The position numbers and the translations under genes were made by a program. Below the pieces are notes generated by a model. The model was not told the DNA's origin, searched no databases, and saw only the letters and a program-made list of their open reading frames with translations. A DNA stretch of 29,731 nucleotides, taken from positions 13,445-43,175 of the forward strand of contig DBFL01000002.1 in NCBI GenBank assembly GCA_002294285.1, given 5' to 3'. Of this stretch, positions 24,004-29,731 are shown in pieces; the first letter of the stretch is position 1; each line of letters starts with the position of its first letter. Source of the stretch: Candidatus Neomicrothrix sp. UBA881. Lineage in GTDB: Bacteria; Actinomycetota; Acidimicrobiia; Acidimicrobiales; MedAcidi-G1.

Positions 24004-24468
24004 TTAATGATCTTCGACATTTAAAGTTTCATGATTCTCAGCTGATTTGAAATTCTCATTCAAAGCAGCGTGTGCTTCTTCAGCGCTTATACCAAGTTGA
24101 CGCAATTCATAAACGAATCTAAGTGTCGCTTCTTGCAATCTGAGCCGTCTTTCTTGAAGAGCTTCAGAATGGGGAGGTTCATTTGCAACAAAAGTGCCTC
24201 TGCGTCCTTTTCCATGTATCAGGCCATCACGCTCAAGTTCTGTATAGGAGCGAGCAACAGTTCCTGGGGCTATTTCTAGCTCATCTGCTAATTCACGGAT
24301 CGTAGGCAGCCGACAATTAGGCAATAGATAACCAACGGCGATCATTACTGAAATCTGCGCTCTAATTTGCTCAAATATTGGAATCGCTATTTTAGCATCT
24401 AGGCGAAGAGTCATTTTGCGCCTAGTTCCCTTTTCATCAACAAAGGGGACAGTTCTAGGGTTTGACAT
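24004..24468 (-). CDS. GntR-family (YtrA-like) transcriptional repressor (154 aa)
   Basis: The protein has a GntR winged helix-turn-helix (about 26-98: PIFEQIRAQISVMI, LPTIRELADELEIAPGTVARSYTELERDGLIHGKGRRGTFV) and a short helical C-terminal part (about 105-154), as in the YtrA subfamily that often controls ABC transporters. ATG at 24468 has TACAAT six bases upstream, so it is probably leaderless. A perfect 14-base palindrome overlaps that box, strongly suggesting autorepression. The divergent gene is a PII protein, and a 10/14 match to the palindrome sits inside the PII promoter. No transporter gene is adjacent. An internal ATG (M19) is a weaker alternative start. Confidence 0.9.
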   Translation of the reverse strand: MSNPRTVPFVDEKGTRRKMTLRLDAKIAIPIFEQIRAQISVMIAVGYLLPNCRLPTIRELADELEIAPGTVARSYTELERDGLIHGKGRRGTFVANEPPHSEALQERRLRLQEATLRFVYELRQLGISAEEAHAALNENFKSAENHETLNVEDH

Positions 24469-24474
24469 ATGTTT

Positions 24475-24480
24475 ATTGTA
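24475..24480 (-). promoter_or_regulatory. Probable -10 box of leaderless gntR-type gene
   Basis: TACAAT on the minus strand ends six bases before the ATG at 24468. Five of its six bases lie within the palindrome 24476-24489. Confidence 0.55.
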
Positions 24481-24489
24481 TTAATACAA
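24476..24489. promoter_or_regulatory. Perfect palindrome, likely GntR autoregulatory operator
   Basis: TTGTATTAATACAA is a perfect 14-base inverted repeat, located 7 bases upstream of the regulator's start codon and covering its -10 box. Binding here would block RNA polymerase. The length and symmetry fit YtrA-type GntR operators. Confidence 0.6.
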
Positions 24490-24521
24490 ATTACATTAAT
24501 CTTAATTTTTTCCCTTATTTA

Positions 24522-24550
24522 TTGACGCTTTAAGTAATACATAGAATATT
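24522..24550 (+). promoter_or_regulatory. Probable promoter of the PII gene
   Basis: TTGACG (24522-24527) and AATATT (24545-24550) are separated by 17 bases, matching the sigma-70-type layout at five and four of six positions. The 5' leader would be about 30 bases and contains GGAGGA before the ATG. The spacer holds TTTAAGTAATACAT (24529-24542), a 10/14 match to the palindrome next to the repressor gene. Confidence 0.5.
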
Positions 24551-24570
24551 TGTAACAATAATTATTTTAA

Positions 24571-24924
<354 letters not shown>

Positions 24925-24961
24925 CGCCTACCCTGTTTGTCTATTGTTTTGTTAACTCGGA

Positions 24962-24967
24962 TACCTT
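24962..24967 (+). promoter_or_regulatory. Probable -10 box of leaderless enoyl-CoA hydratase gene
   Basis: TACCTT ends six bases before the ATG at 24974. No ribosome-binding sequence is present. Confidence 0.45.
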
Positions 24968-24973
24968 TTATAT

Positions 24974-25789
24974 ATGGACGAAAAGTCGATCAAATGTGAA
25001 GTTAAAAACAAGGTTGCTTGGATAACTATAGACAACCAAGCAAAAGGTAATGGGCTGACCCCTGAAATGAGAAATCAGCTAATTGATCTTCTAGGAAGTT
25101 TTAACGGACAATTCGAAATTCGATCCGCAATTATAACAGGCGCAGGTCAAAAGTTCTTTTGTACTGGTGCTGATCTAAGTGCCTCAAGCACAGAAAGCAA
25201 TACCCCAGAAGATGAACCTAGAGCAATTACTGGTGATATTCGAAGAATGATGCTTGAAGGAAGCATCAGGCTGATGGATTCAATTTTAGATTGCGAAATT
25301 CCCGTAATAGCTTCCGTAAACGGAATTGCAGCAGGTATAGGTGCCCACTTGGCTTTCTGTAGTGATTTGGTAATTGCTTCAGATAACGCGAAGTTTATTG
25401 AAATTTTTGCCAGAAGAGGATTGATACCAGATGGGTTAGGCACATGGATCATGCCTCGCTTAATTGGAATTCAGAAAACCAAAGAGTTGATGTTCTTTGC
25501 AGATGATATTTCCTCTGAAGAAGCTCTAAGTCTAGGTCTTTGCAATAGGACCGTTCCAATGGCAGAGCTGGAATCAAAATCACGAGAGTGGGCGGAAAGT
25601 CTTGCTTCAGGACCATCCCGCAGTTTCATGTTCTCGAAATGGCTCCTTAACAAGTCTCTAGATGTAGACAGAAAAACTTTAGCCGAGTATGAAGCTTGGG
25701 CAGTTGAGTCGAATTCAAAAACTCACGATTCCCAAGAAGGAATCGAGTCGTTTAAGCAGAAGAGAGACCCGGAATGGAAAGGTTATTAG
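24974..25789 (+). CDS. Enoyl-CoA hydratase/isomerase family protein (271 aa)
   Basis: This is a second crotonase-fold protein, not closely similar to the one at 2552-3265. The oxyanion-hole regions are KFFCTGADLSAS near residues 57-68 and ASVNGIAAGIGAHLAFCSDLVIAS near 112-135. FARRGLIPDGLGTWIMPRLIG (about 144-164) carries aspartate and glycine in the region of the catalytic residues, without a clear second glutamate. The C-terminal helical part is complete (QEGIESFKQKRDP). It probably acts on an acyl-CoA in degradation. It starts the run that leads to the unknown 104-residue gene and the ArsC-family gene: only 6 bases separate it from the former, so the three are likely cotranscribed. Confidence 0.9.
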   Translation: MDEKSIKCEVKNKVAWITIDNQAKGNGLTPEMRNQLIDLLGSFNGQFEIRSAIITGAGQKFFCTGADLSASSTESNTPEDEPRAITGDIRRMMLEGSIRLMDSILDCEIPVIASVNGIAAGIGAHLAFCSDLVIASDNAKFIEIFARRGLIPDGLGTWIMPRLIGIQKTKELMFFADDISSEEALSLGLCNRTVPMAELESKSREWAESLASGPSRSFMFSKWLLNKSLDVDRKTLAEYEAWAVESNSKTHDSQEGIESFKQKRDPEWKGY

Positions 25790-25795
25790 AAGCCT

Positions 25796-26110
25796 GTGAT
25801 TGTTGTAATTGACGACACAGACAACGTCACGCTAGCTTCTCCAAATGATTTTCGAGAATTTCATATTGAGTGTCATAAGAAAAGGTCTTCATCAGAGATT
25901 TGTGAAATTTTAGGCCAAGGCAGCAAAGTAATAGATGAAGAGCACCTTTGGTTGAGCGCTGAAATGGTGACGAACTTGGCATCGGAAAAGATTGATGGTT
26001 GGGAAAATGGTTTCAATCAAATGTTGGACTATGCCACTTCGAAAGGCTGGACTGAAAATAATAGGGAGTTAATCCGTGCACACATTGAATGGGCTAGGGT
26101 GGAGAAATGA
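25796..26110 (+). CDS. Unknown protein coupled to the ArsC-family gene (104 aa)
   Basis: I do not recognise this protein. It starts at GTG 25796, 6 bases after the enoyl-CoA hydratase, and its stop overlaps the start of the next gene by ATGA (26107-26110). It is soluble, acidic and mostly helical by composition, with an N-terminal beta-like stretch IVVIDD. Two cysteines occur (in HIECHKK and SEICEIL), nine residues apart. The middle part contains many acidic residues and three tryptophans. Overlap with the next gene implies coupled translation, so a shared role with the Sec/Cys reductase is possible, for instance as partner or substrate. This is inference from position only. Confidence 0.65.
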   Translation: MIVVIDDTDNVTLASPNDFREFHIECHKKRSSSEICEILGQGSKVIDEEHLWLSAEMVTNLASEKIDGWENGFNQMLDYATSKGWTENNRELIRAHIEWARVEK

Positions 26111-26487
26111 CAGAAGTAACAATTTTCCACAACCCCCATTGAAATTCCTCTACAAATGCTTTAGCGGTCGCTGAGGAAATGGGAATAGAAGTAGATGTTG
26201 TTCTTTATATGAAAGAACCTCCAGATAAAGAACTTTTAACGAGAATAACTAAGGGCCTTGAAGATCCAGTTGAAGACTTAGTTCGCAAGGATTCCAAATT
26301 CAAAAAAATGGAACTTGTCGCAGATGATTATGTTGACAATTCTGGGGCTGTTGTTGAATTGCTTTCCGAACAAAAAGCCCTTTTGCAAAGACCACTAGTG
26401 GTAAAGGGAGAAATCAACGGTAGTGGGCCATTGAAGGCAATTATTGGAAGACCCAAAGACCGAATAGCTGACTTTATCAAATCTTGA
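26107..26487 (+). CDS. ArsC/Spx-family reductase with in-frame TGA, probable selenoprotein (126 aa)
   Basis: Read from ATG 26107 with TGA (26140-26142) as selenocysteine, the protein begins MTEVTIFHNPHUNSSTNALA and aligns without gaps to the start of E. coli plasmid ArsC (HNPAC), so U falls on residue 12, the catalytic Cys12. The partner arginines are also present: R60 in EDLVRKDSKF, R95 in LLQRPLVV and R115 in IIGRPKD. The full length (126) is near the family size. GGTGGAG lies upstream of the ATG, which overlaps the previous stop by ATGA. Without recoding, only the fragment from ATG 26179 would be called, lacking the active-site loop. A SECIS-like hairpin follows the TGA. The protein could reduce arsenate or, like many YffB/ArsC relatives, act on another thiol or oxyanion. 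A plain nonsense mutation is the main alternative. Confidence 0.85.
26140..26142 (+). other. In-frame TGA, predicted selenocysteine codon 12
   Basis: The codon stands between CAT (H11) and AAT (N13) at the catalytic cysteine position of ArsC. One base change from TGC or TGT would give it. Open reading frame continues unbroken for 114 codons after it. Confidence 0.82.
26159..26175 (+). promoter_or_regulatory. Bacterial SECIS-like hairpin
   Basis: CTT (26159-26161) pairs with GAG (26173-26175), T26162 bulges, AGC (26163-26165) pairs with GCT (26170-26172), and the apical loop is GGTC (26166-26169). This is the same plan as the minimal E. coli fdhF SECIS: three pairs, a bulged U, three pairs, GGUC loop, recognised by SelB. 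The loop begins 23 bases after the TGA. A competing lower stem, TTCCTC (26145-26150) with GAGGAA (26173-26178), could extend the hairpin with a 12-base internal loop. Confidence 0.75.
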
Positions 26488-26490
26488 CTT

Positions 26491-27504
26491 CTACTTAGAG
26501 GTTTTATCTCTGACAGATTCTACAACTTCTGCAAGAAGGTCGGTGGGTGCGTCATATGGGACAGAAATGCCCATTCTGTCAGCCACATCACCAAATCTTT
26601 CAACTAGTTGACTGCCAACCTCTGAAGGCTCTCCTACAACCGCAAGAGTGTGTAGAACTTCGTCATCTATGATCGAAGATATTTCTTTCCATTTACCTTC
26701 TTTGGTCAGACGGTTTAACACGGGTTGCATCTCACCCCAACCATGAACATCAAGCGTGACTTTGTAAGCAGGAGTCGAACCATAGAAAGCTAAGTTAAAT
26801 TTCGCACCCGTAATGGCTTTTTCATGTTCTTCATCAGAACGGTAGGTGCAAATTATCGCGTTGGGAATAAGTTTTGGTTTGTCTTTTCGTCCTGTTTTTA
26901 TAGCTCCTTCTGAAAGAGCTGGGATAGTGACTTCATCCAAAAATTTACGACTGCTAAAAGGATGTATAAGAACCCCGTCAGAAAGCTCTCCAGCCATTTT
27001 GGTCATCAAAGGACCAAGCGCTGCCAACCATATAGGCGGCGGCTTCCATTGCATTGGATCAGGAACAAAAATAGGTGTCATCAAACTGAATTTGTAGAAC
27101 TCTCCTTGGTAATTCAAATCTGACCCCTCTGACCAGCATTCGAAGATGGCTTTGATCGATTCAATCACTTCACGCATTTGAGCTACCGGACGCTCCCAAA
27201 CTGATGAATACCTTTTTTCTATATGTGGTTTGATTTGGCTACCTAGACCAAGAGCCATTTTTCCTTTTGAGTATCGTTGTAAATCCCAACCGGTACAAGC
27301 AAGAAGCATTGGGCTGCGTGGAAACGCCAATGCGATGTTGGTATAACAGAAAAGGTCACTGTGCTCTGCAGCTAAGACAAGCGGAGCGAACACATCACGG
27401 CTGGCTTCAGCAGTAAATACACCGTCAAATCCTGCTTCTGCCAATTCAGAGACCCGGTCCGGAACCAAAGACAAATCAGTTGTGATTCCTATATCTAGGA
27501 GCAT
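26491..27504 (-). CDS. LLM-class F420-dependent oxidoreductase (337 aa)
   Basis: The protein is a luciferase-like TIM barrel, of the actinobacterial branch that uses coenzyme F420. Typical segments are the N-terminal AEAGFDGVFTAEAS (about 22-35), NIALAFPRSPMLLACTGWDL (about 56-75), GKMALGLGSQIKPHIEKRY (about 80-98) and PPPIWLAALGPLMTKMAGELSDG (about 154-176). F420 use is inferred from family resemblance, as the pocket cannot be proved here. AAAGGA lies upstream of ATG 27504. It is convergent with the ArsC-family gene (3-base gap) and divergent from an alcohol dehydrogenase gene, with an inverted repeat between them. Substrate unknown. Confidence 0.88.
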   Translation of the reverse strand: MLLDIGITTDLSLVPDRVSELAEAGFDGVFTAEASRDVFAPLVLAAEHSDLFCYTNIALAFPRSPMLLACTGWDLQRYSKGKMALGLGSQIKPHIEKRYSSVWERPVAQMREVIESIKAIFECWSEGSDLNYQGEFYKFSLMTPIFVPDPMQWKPPPIWLAALGPLMTKMAGELSDGVLIHPFSSRKFLDEVTIPALSEGAIKTGRKDKPKLIPNAIICTYRSDEEHEKAITGAKFNLAFYGSTPAYKVTLDVHGWGEMQPVLNRLTKEGKWKEISSIIDDEVLHTLAVVGEPSEVGSQLVERFGDVADRMGISVPYDAPTDLLAEVVESVRDKTSK

Positions 27505-27523
27505 GGCATTCCTTTAAATCAAT

Positions 27524-27551
27524 TGTTTAAAAAAACATAGTGCTTTAAACA
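27524..27551. promoter_or_regulatory. Inverted repeat between divergent oxidoreductase genes
   Basis: TGTTTAAA (27524-27531) and TTTAAACA (27544-27551) are perfect eight-base inverted copies separated by 12 bases. They lie 20 bases upstream of the LLM gene start and in the leader region of the alcohol dehydrogenase gene, where a dimeric repressor such as a TetR-type protein could bind. No regulator gene is adjacent. Confidence 0.35.
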
Positions 27552-27634
27552 TTAAATTTTGTTGATCGGTTTTATATATCTTGCTTTTGTCAGTTAGGGT
27601 CATTGCATTAACAAGATAATTGCTAGGAGAAATA

Positions 27635-28717
27635 ATGCTTGGAGCTGTCCTCGAAACTGTACCAACAGATCAGCTTGTTATTGCTGACGATCTGACATTA
27701 AGAGATGTTGGTCCCGGAGATGTCAAACTAAAAGTAGCCCATAGTGGAGTGTGTCATTCTGATCTCTCTGCGATGAACGGAACCATCCCGACAGAGCCGG
27801 GCAGCGTTTTAGGTCATGAGGGAGCAGGCATTGTGCTTGAAGTTGGCGAAGGTGTAACCCATGTATCAGAAGGGGACCATGTGATTATTGCTTTTTCCCC
27901 TCCTTGTGGCGCTTGTCCACACTGCACAGGTAGACACCAACCGAATTTGTGCATGAATGGATTGATGGCGATGGGCATAAATCAACAGTTCAGACAAGGC
28001 GACAGGACCATTGGATCTTTCTGTGGATGTGGAACCTTTGCTGAAGAAACAATAGTGCCAGCTATAGCCACCGTAAAGATCGATAATGATGTTCCTCTAG
28101 ACATAGCAGCATTGATTGGTTGTGGAGTAACAACTGGAGTAGGTGCAGCTCTAAACACTGCAAAAGTCACACCAGGATCATCAGTTCTGGTAGTAGGAGC
28201 AGGAGGGGTGGGCATAGCCGCCATTCAAGGAGCACGAATAGCCGGAGCCTCCGAAATTGTTGCAGTTGACCTGCATGAAGGGAAGTTAGAGAGAGCTAAA
28301 GCTTTTGGGGCAACACACGGTGTCACACCAGACGAGGTTCCTGCTGCACTGGCTGAAGTGACTGCAGGTGAAGGCTTTGATTTCACACTGGAATGCATCG
28401 GCTTAGCTTCGACAATGAGACAATCATTTGATCTGACTCGACGTGGTGGCACTTGCTGCATAGTAGGTGTAGGAAGACCAGATGAGATGTTCGAGCTTTC
28501 CGCTTTTGAAATGTTCTTTTCAGAGAAAACGTTAATCGGCTCAATGTATGGAAGTGCAGATGTCAGGACCGATTTCAATCGTTTTCTAAGTCTCTACAAG
28601 TCCGGAAAGTTAGACCTTGATGGAATGATATCCAGAAGAATCAAACTGGATGAAGTCAACGATGCTCTGGGCAGTTTGGGCGACGCTGATGTCATAAGAC
28701 AGGTAATCGATTTTTAA
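27635..28717 (+). CDS. Zinc-dependent alcohol dehydrogenase (360 aa)
   Basis: The enzyme is a medium-chain dehydrogenase that oxidises an alcohol or hydroxy compound with NAD. Catalytic zinc ligands are the Cys in SGVCHSDL (about residue 39), His and Glu in GHEGAG (about 61-62) and the Cys in LIGCGVTTG. The structural zinc loop is CGACPHCTGRHQPNLC (four cysteines, about 91-106). The Rossmann motif is VVGAGGVGI near 185-193, followed by an aspartate in EIVAVDLHEGKL, which favours NAD over NADP. I choose ATG 27635 because AGGAGA stands five bases before it; a TTG at 27620 would add five residues and puts no ribosome site before the start. Two DUF35 genes follow. Confidence 0.92.
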   Translation: MLGAVLETVPTDQLVIADDLTLRDVGPGDVKLKVAHSGVCHSDLSAMNGTIPTEPGSVLGHEGAGIVLEVGEGVTHVSEGDHVIIAFSPPCGACPHCTGRHQPNLCMNGLMAMGINQQFRQGDRTIGSFCGCGTFAEETIVPAIATVKIDNDVPLDIAALIGCGVTTGVGAALNTAKVTPGSSVLVVGAGGVGIAAIQGARIAGASEIVAVDLHEGKLERAKAFGATHGVTPDEVPAALAEVTAGEGFDFTLECIGLASTMRQSFDLTRRGGTCCIVGVGRPDEMFELSAFEMFFSEKTLIGSMYGSADVRTDFNRFLSLYKSGKLDLDGMISRRIKLDEVNDALGSLGDADVIRQVIDF

Positions 28718-28743
28718 TCATCTAAAGAAGTTGTGACTTTAGA

Positions 28744-29205
28744 ATGAGCGAAACCGAAGAACCCCTAAGGGCTGAACTCACTGTTGAGTACCCTTTCACT
28801 CGAACCACTGGAGATGTGATAGGTGCGTTCATGACCGGACTACGAGAAAAGCGCATTTTCGGCATCAAGCGACAAGATGGCGGTGTATTAGTTCCCCCGC
28901 TTGAATATGACCCTGCGTCAAGTGAACCGTTGACAGAAATGGTGGAAGTTTCTCAAAGCGGAGTTGTTCAGACTTGGACTTGGGTAGACCCCCCACGCCC
29001 ACAGTCTCCTTGGAGCGAACCTCATGCTTTAGCACTGATAAAACTTGATGGTGCAGACACATCGATGTTGCATGCTGTACTCGCGGATTCTCCTTCGGAT
29101 ATGAGTACTGGAATGAGAGTTACGGCTATTTGGGAAGAAGAACGTGTAGGTCATATAGCTGATCTAACAGGATTTATAAAAGAAGTCGAAGAGAGTGATT
29201 CTTAA
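28744..29205 (+). CDS. DUF35-type OB-fold protein, zinc ribbon cysteines lost (153 aa)
   Basis: The protein resembles the DUF35 OB-fold proteins that partner with thiolases or other acyl-CoA enzymes in actinobacterial lipid and steroid breakdown. The N-terminal helix FMTGLREKRIFGIK is followed by the rubredoxin-like zinc-ribbon region, but here the four cysteines are absent (RQDGGVLVPPLEYDP). The OB-fold part follows (QTWTWVD, HALALIKLDGADTSMLHAVL, MRVTAIWEE). It is 26 bases after the alcohol dehydrogenase gene and one base before a second protein of the same type. The pair probably forms a complex with a thiolase encoded just beyond the window, an inference from common gene order. Confidence 0.8.
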   Translation: MSETEEPLRAELTVEYPFTRTTGDVIGAFMTGLREKRIFGIKRQDGGVLVPPLEYDPASSEPLTEMVEVSQSGVVQTWTWVDPPRPQSPWSEPHALALIKLDGADTSMLHAVLADSPSDMSTGMRVTAIWEEERVGHIADLTGFIKEVEESDS

Positions 29206-29206
29206 T

Positions 29207-29731
29207 ATGAGCGAATCAGACTCCGCCACCTCGCCATTGTCGAAAAAAGTCAAAATTCCTGACTCAATAAGAGAACTGGAACCAGTTCGTTCAATACGAT
29301 GCCCAGTGAAGCTCATTTATGATTTTGTACCCAGTCCGCCTGTGCAGGAATACTTGCGTTCATATTCGAAAAAAAGAATTTTAGGTCATCGTTCACCCAT
29401 TGACGGGGCCGTTTTTGTTCCCCCTCGTGGAGTCGACCCAAGACACGGTGTTCAGATAGATGAAGTAGTCGAACTACCAGATAGAGGGCATGTAGGTAAT
29501 TTTTGTGTAACTCATCTACCCATACCAGGCAGGGATGACCTTGATACCCCATATGTAAGTGCATGGATTCATTTAGATGGCGCAAATGTTGGTTTTTTGG
29601 GTCTAGTCGCCGGTTGCGAAAATGATGAAGTTCACATAGGTATGCGTGTCCAAGCAGTATGGAAAAAAGAAGAAGAACTTGGGAATACCGCTGAAAACAT
29701 ACTTTTTTGGAAACCTACAGGTGAGCCCAGC
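29207..29731 (+). CDS. Second DUF35-type OB-fold protein, cut at window end (at least 175 aa)
   Basis: The frame begins at ATG 29207, one base after the previous stop, and is open to the last base. The sequence repeats the layout of its neighbour: helix VQEYLRSYSKKRILGH, degenerate ribbon SPIDGAVFVPPRGVDP without the four cysteines, and OB-fold strands PYVSAWIHLDGANVGFLGL and MRVQAVWKKEE. It carries an N-terminal extension of about 50 residues (SIRCPVKLIYDFVPSP) absent from the first copy. Tight spacing implies coupled synthesis of the two proteins. The C-terminal end lies outside the window. Confidence 0.78.
   Translation, partial: MSESDSATSPLSKKVKIPDSIRELEPVRSIRCPVKLIYDFVPSPPVQEYLRSYSKKRILGHRSPIDGAVFVPPRGVDPRHGVQIDEVVELPDRGHVGNFCVTHLPIPGRDDLDTPYVSAWIHLDGANVGFLGLVAGCENDEVHIGMRVQAVWKKEEELGNTAENILFWKPTGEPS

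Noticed and set aside
26140..26142. TGA as a plain nonsense mutation (pseudogene)
   Set aside because: The stop is precisely at the catalytic cysteine, the rest of the gene is intact with its key arginines, and a SECIS-type hairpin follows. A random nonsense change would not be expected to meet all three conditions. Kept as the main alternative.
26179..26487. Short ArsC-like frame starting at ATG 26179
   Set aside because: It lacks the active-site loop, lies inside the longer frame that starts at 26107, and has no ribosome site of its own. The full frame with recoded TGA explains it better.

Overview
The window looks like a chromosomal segment of an AT-leaning actinobacterium, most likely a marine Acidimicrobiia-type lineage. 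I infer this from the gene set (actinobacterial-type ParC, coproporphyrin-type ferrochelatase, F420-dependent LLM oxidoreductase, FlK-like thioesterase, tandem DUF35 proteins, many CoA-metabolism genes), the Thr-rich secreted linker, and the frequent -10 box placed 6 bases before the start codon. Gene density is very high and no stretch of 300 bases lacks a gene. I saw no insertion sequence, prophage, CRISPR array or rRNA.

Layout. Positions 1-3265 (minus strand): parC (cut by the window edge), a small unknown gene, ferrochelatase and an enoyl-CoA hydratase. 3357-3959 (plus): an NfuA-like Fe-S carrier, convergent with dxs (minus), a PAP2-family membrane enzyme and a thioesterase. 7229-9978 (plus): the tldD-tldE protease pair, ending tail to tail with an fmdB-like gene. 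10416-13742 (plus): plsY, then moeA, moaA and moaC for molybdenum cofactor. 13869-14415: a small membrane protein and tRNA-Ala(CGC). 14530-20839 (plus): a lipoprotein, an unusual 835-residue membrane-fusion protein with inserted Calx-beta domains, a MacB-type ABC ATPase and permease, then rsgA. 20866-23913: an acyl-CoA synthetase (minus) facing ybaK and a short-chain dehydrogenase (plus). 24004-24924: a GntR/YtrA-type repressor divergent from a PII gene, with a perfect palindrome over the repressor's own -10 box. 24974-26487 (plus): enoyl-CoA hydratase, an unknown 104-residue protein and an ArsC-family gene. 26491-27504 (minus): an F420-type oxidoreductase. 27635-29731 (plus): a zinc alcohol dehydrogenase and two DUF35 OB-fold proteins, the second cut by the window end.

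The most striking item is at 26107-26487. An ArsC/Spx-fold reductase has an in-frame TGA at exactly the position of catalytic Cys12. All three partner arginines are retained, and a hairpin with a GGTC apical loop and a bulged T, matching the bacterial SECIS pattern, lies 23 nt downstream. I read this as a selenocysteine-containing ArsC-like protein that ordinary gene calling would truncate to start at 26179. Its gene overlaps an unrecognised 104-residue gene by ATGA, so the two may form a redox unit.

A second theme is leaderless transcription. At least seven genes have TANNNT exactly 6 nt before an ATG or GTG start and no Shine-Dalgarno sequence, and an eighth has a 7-nt gap. The others have ordinary GGAGG-like sites.
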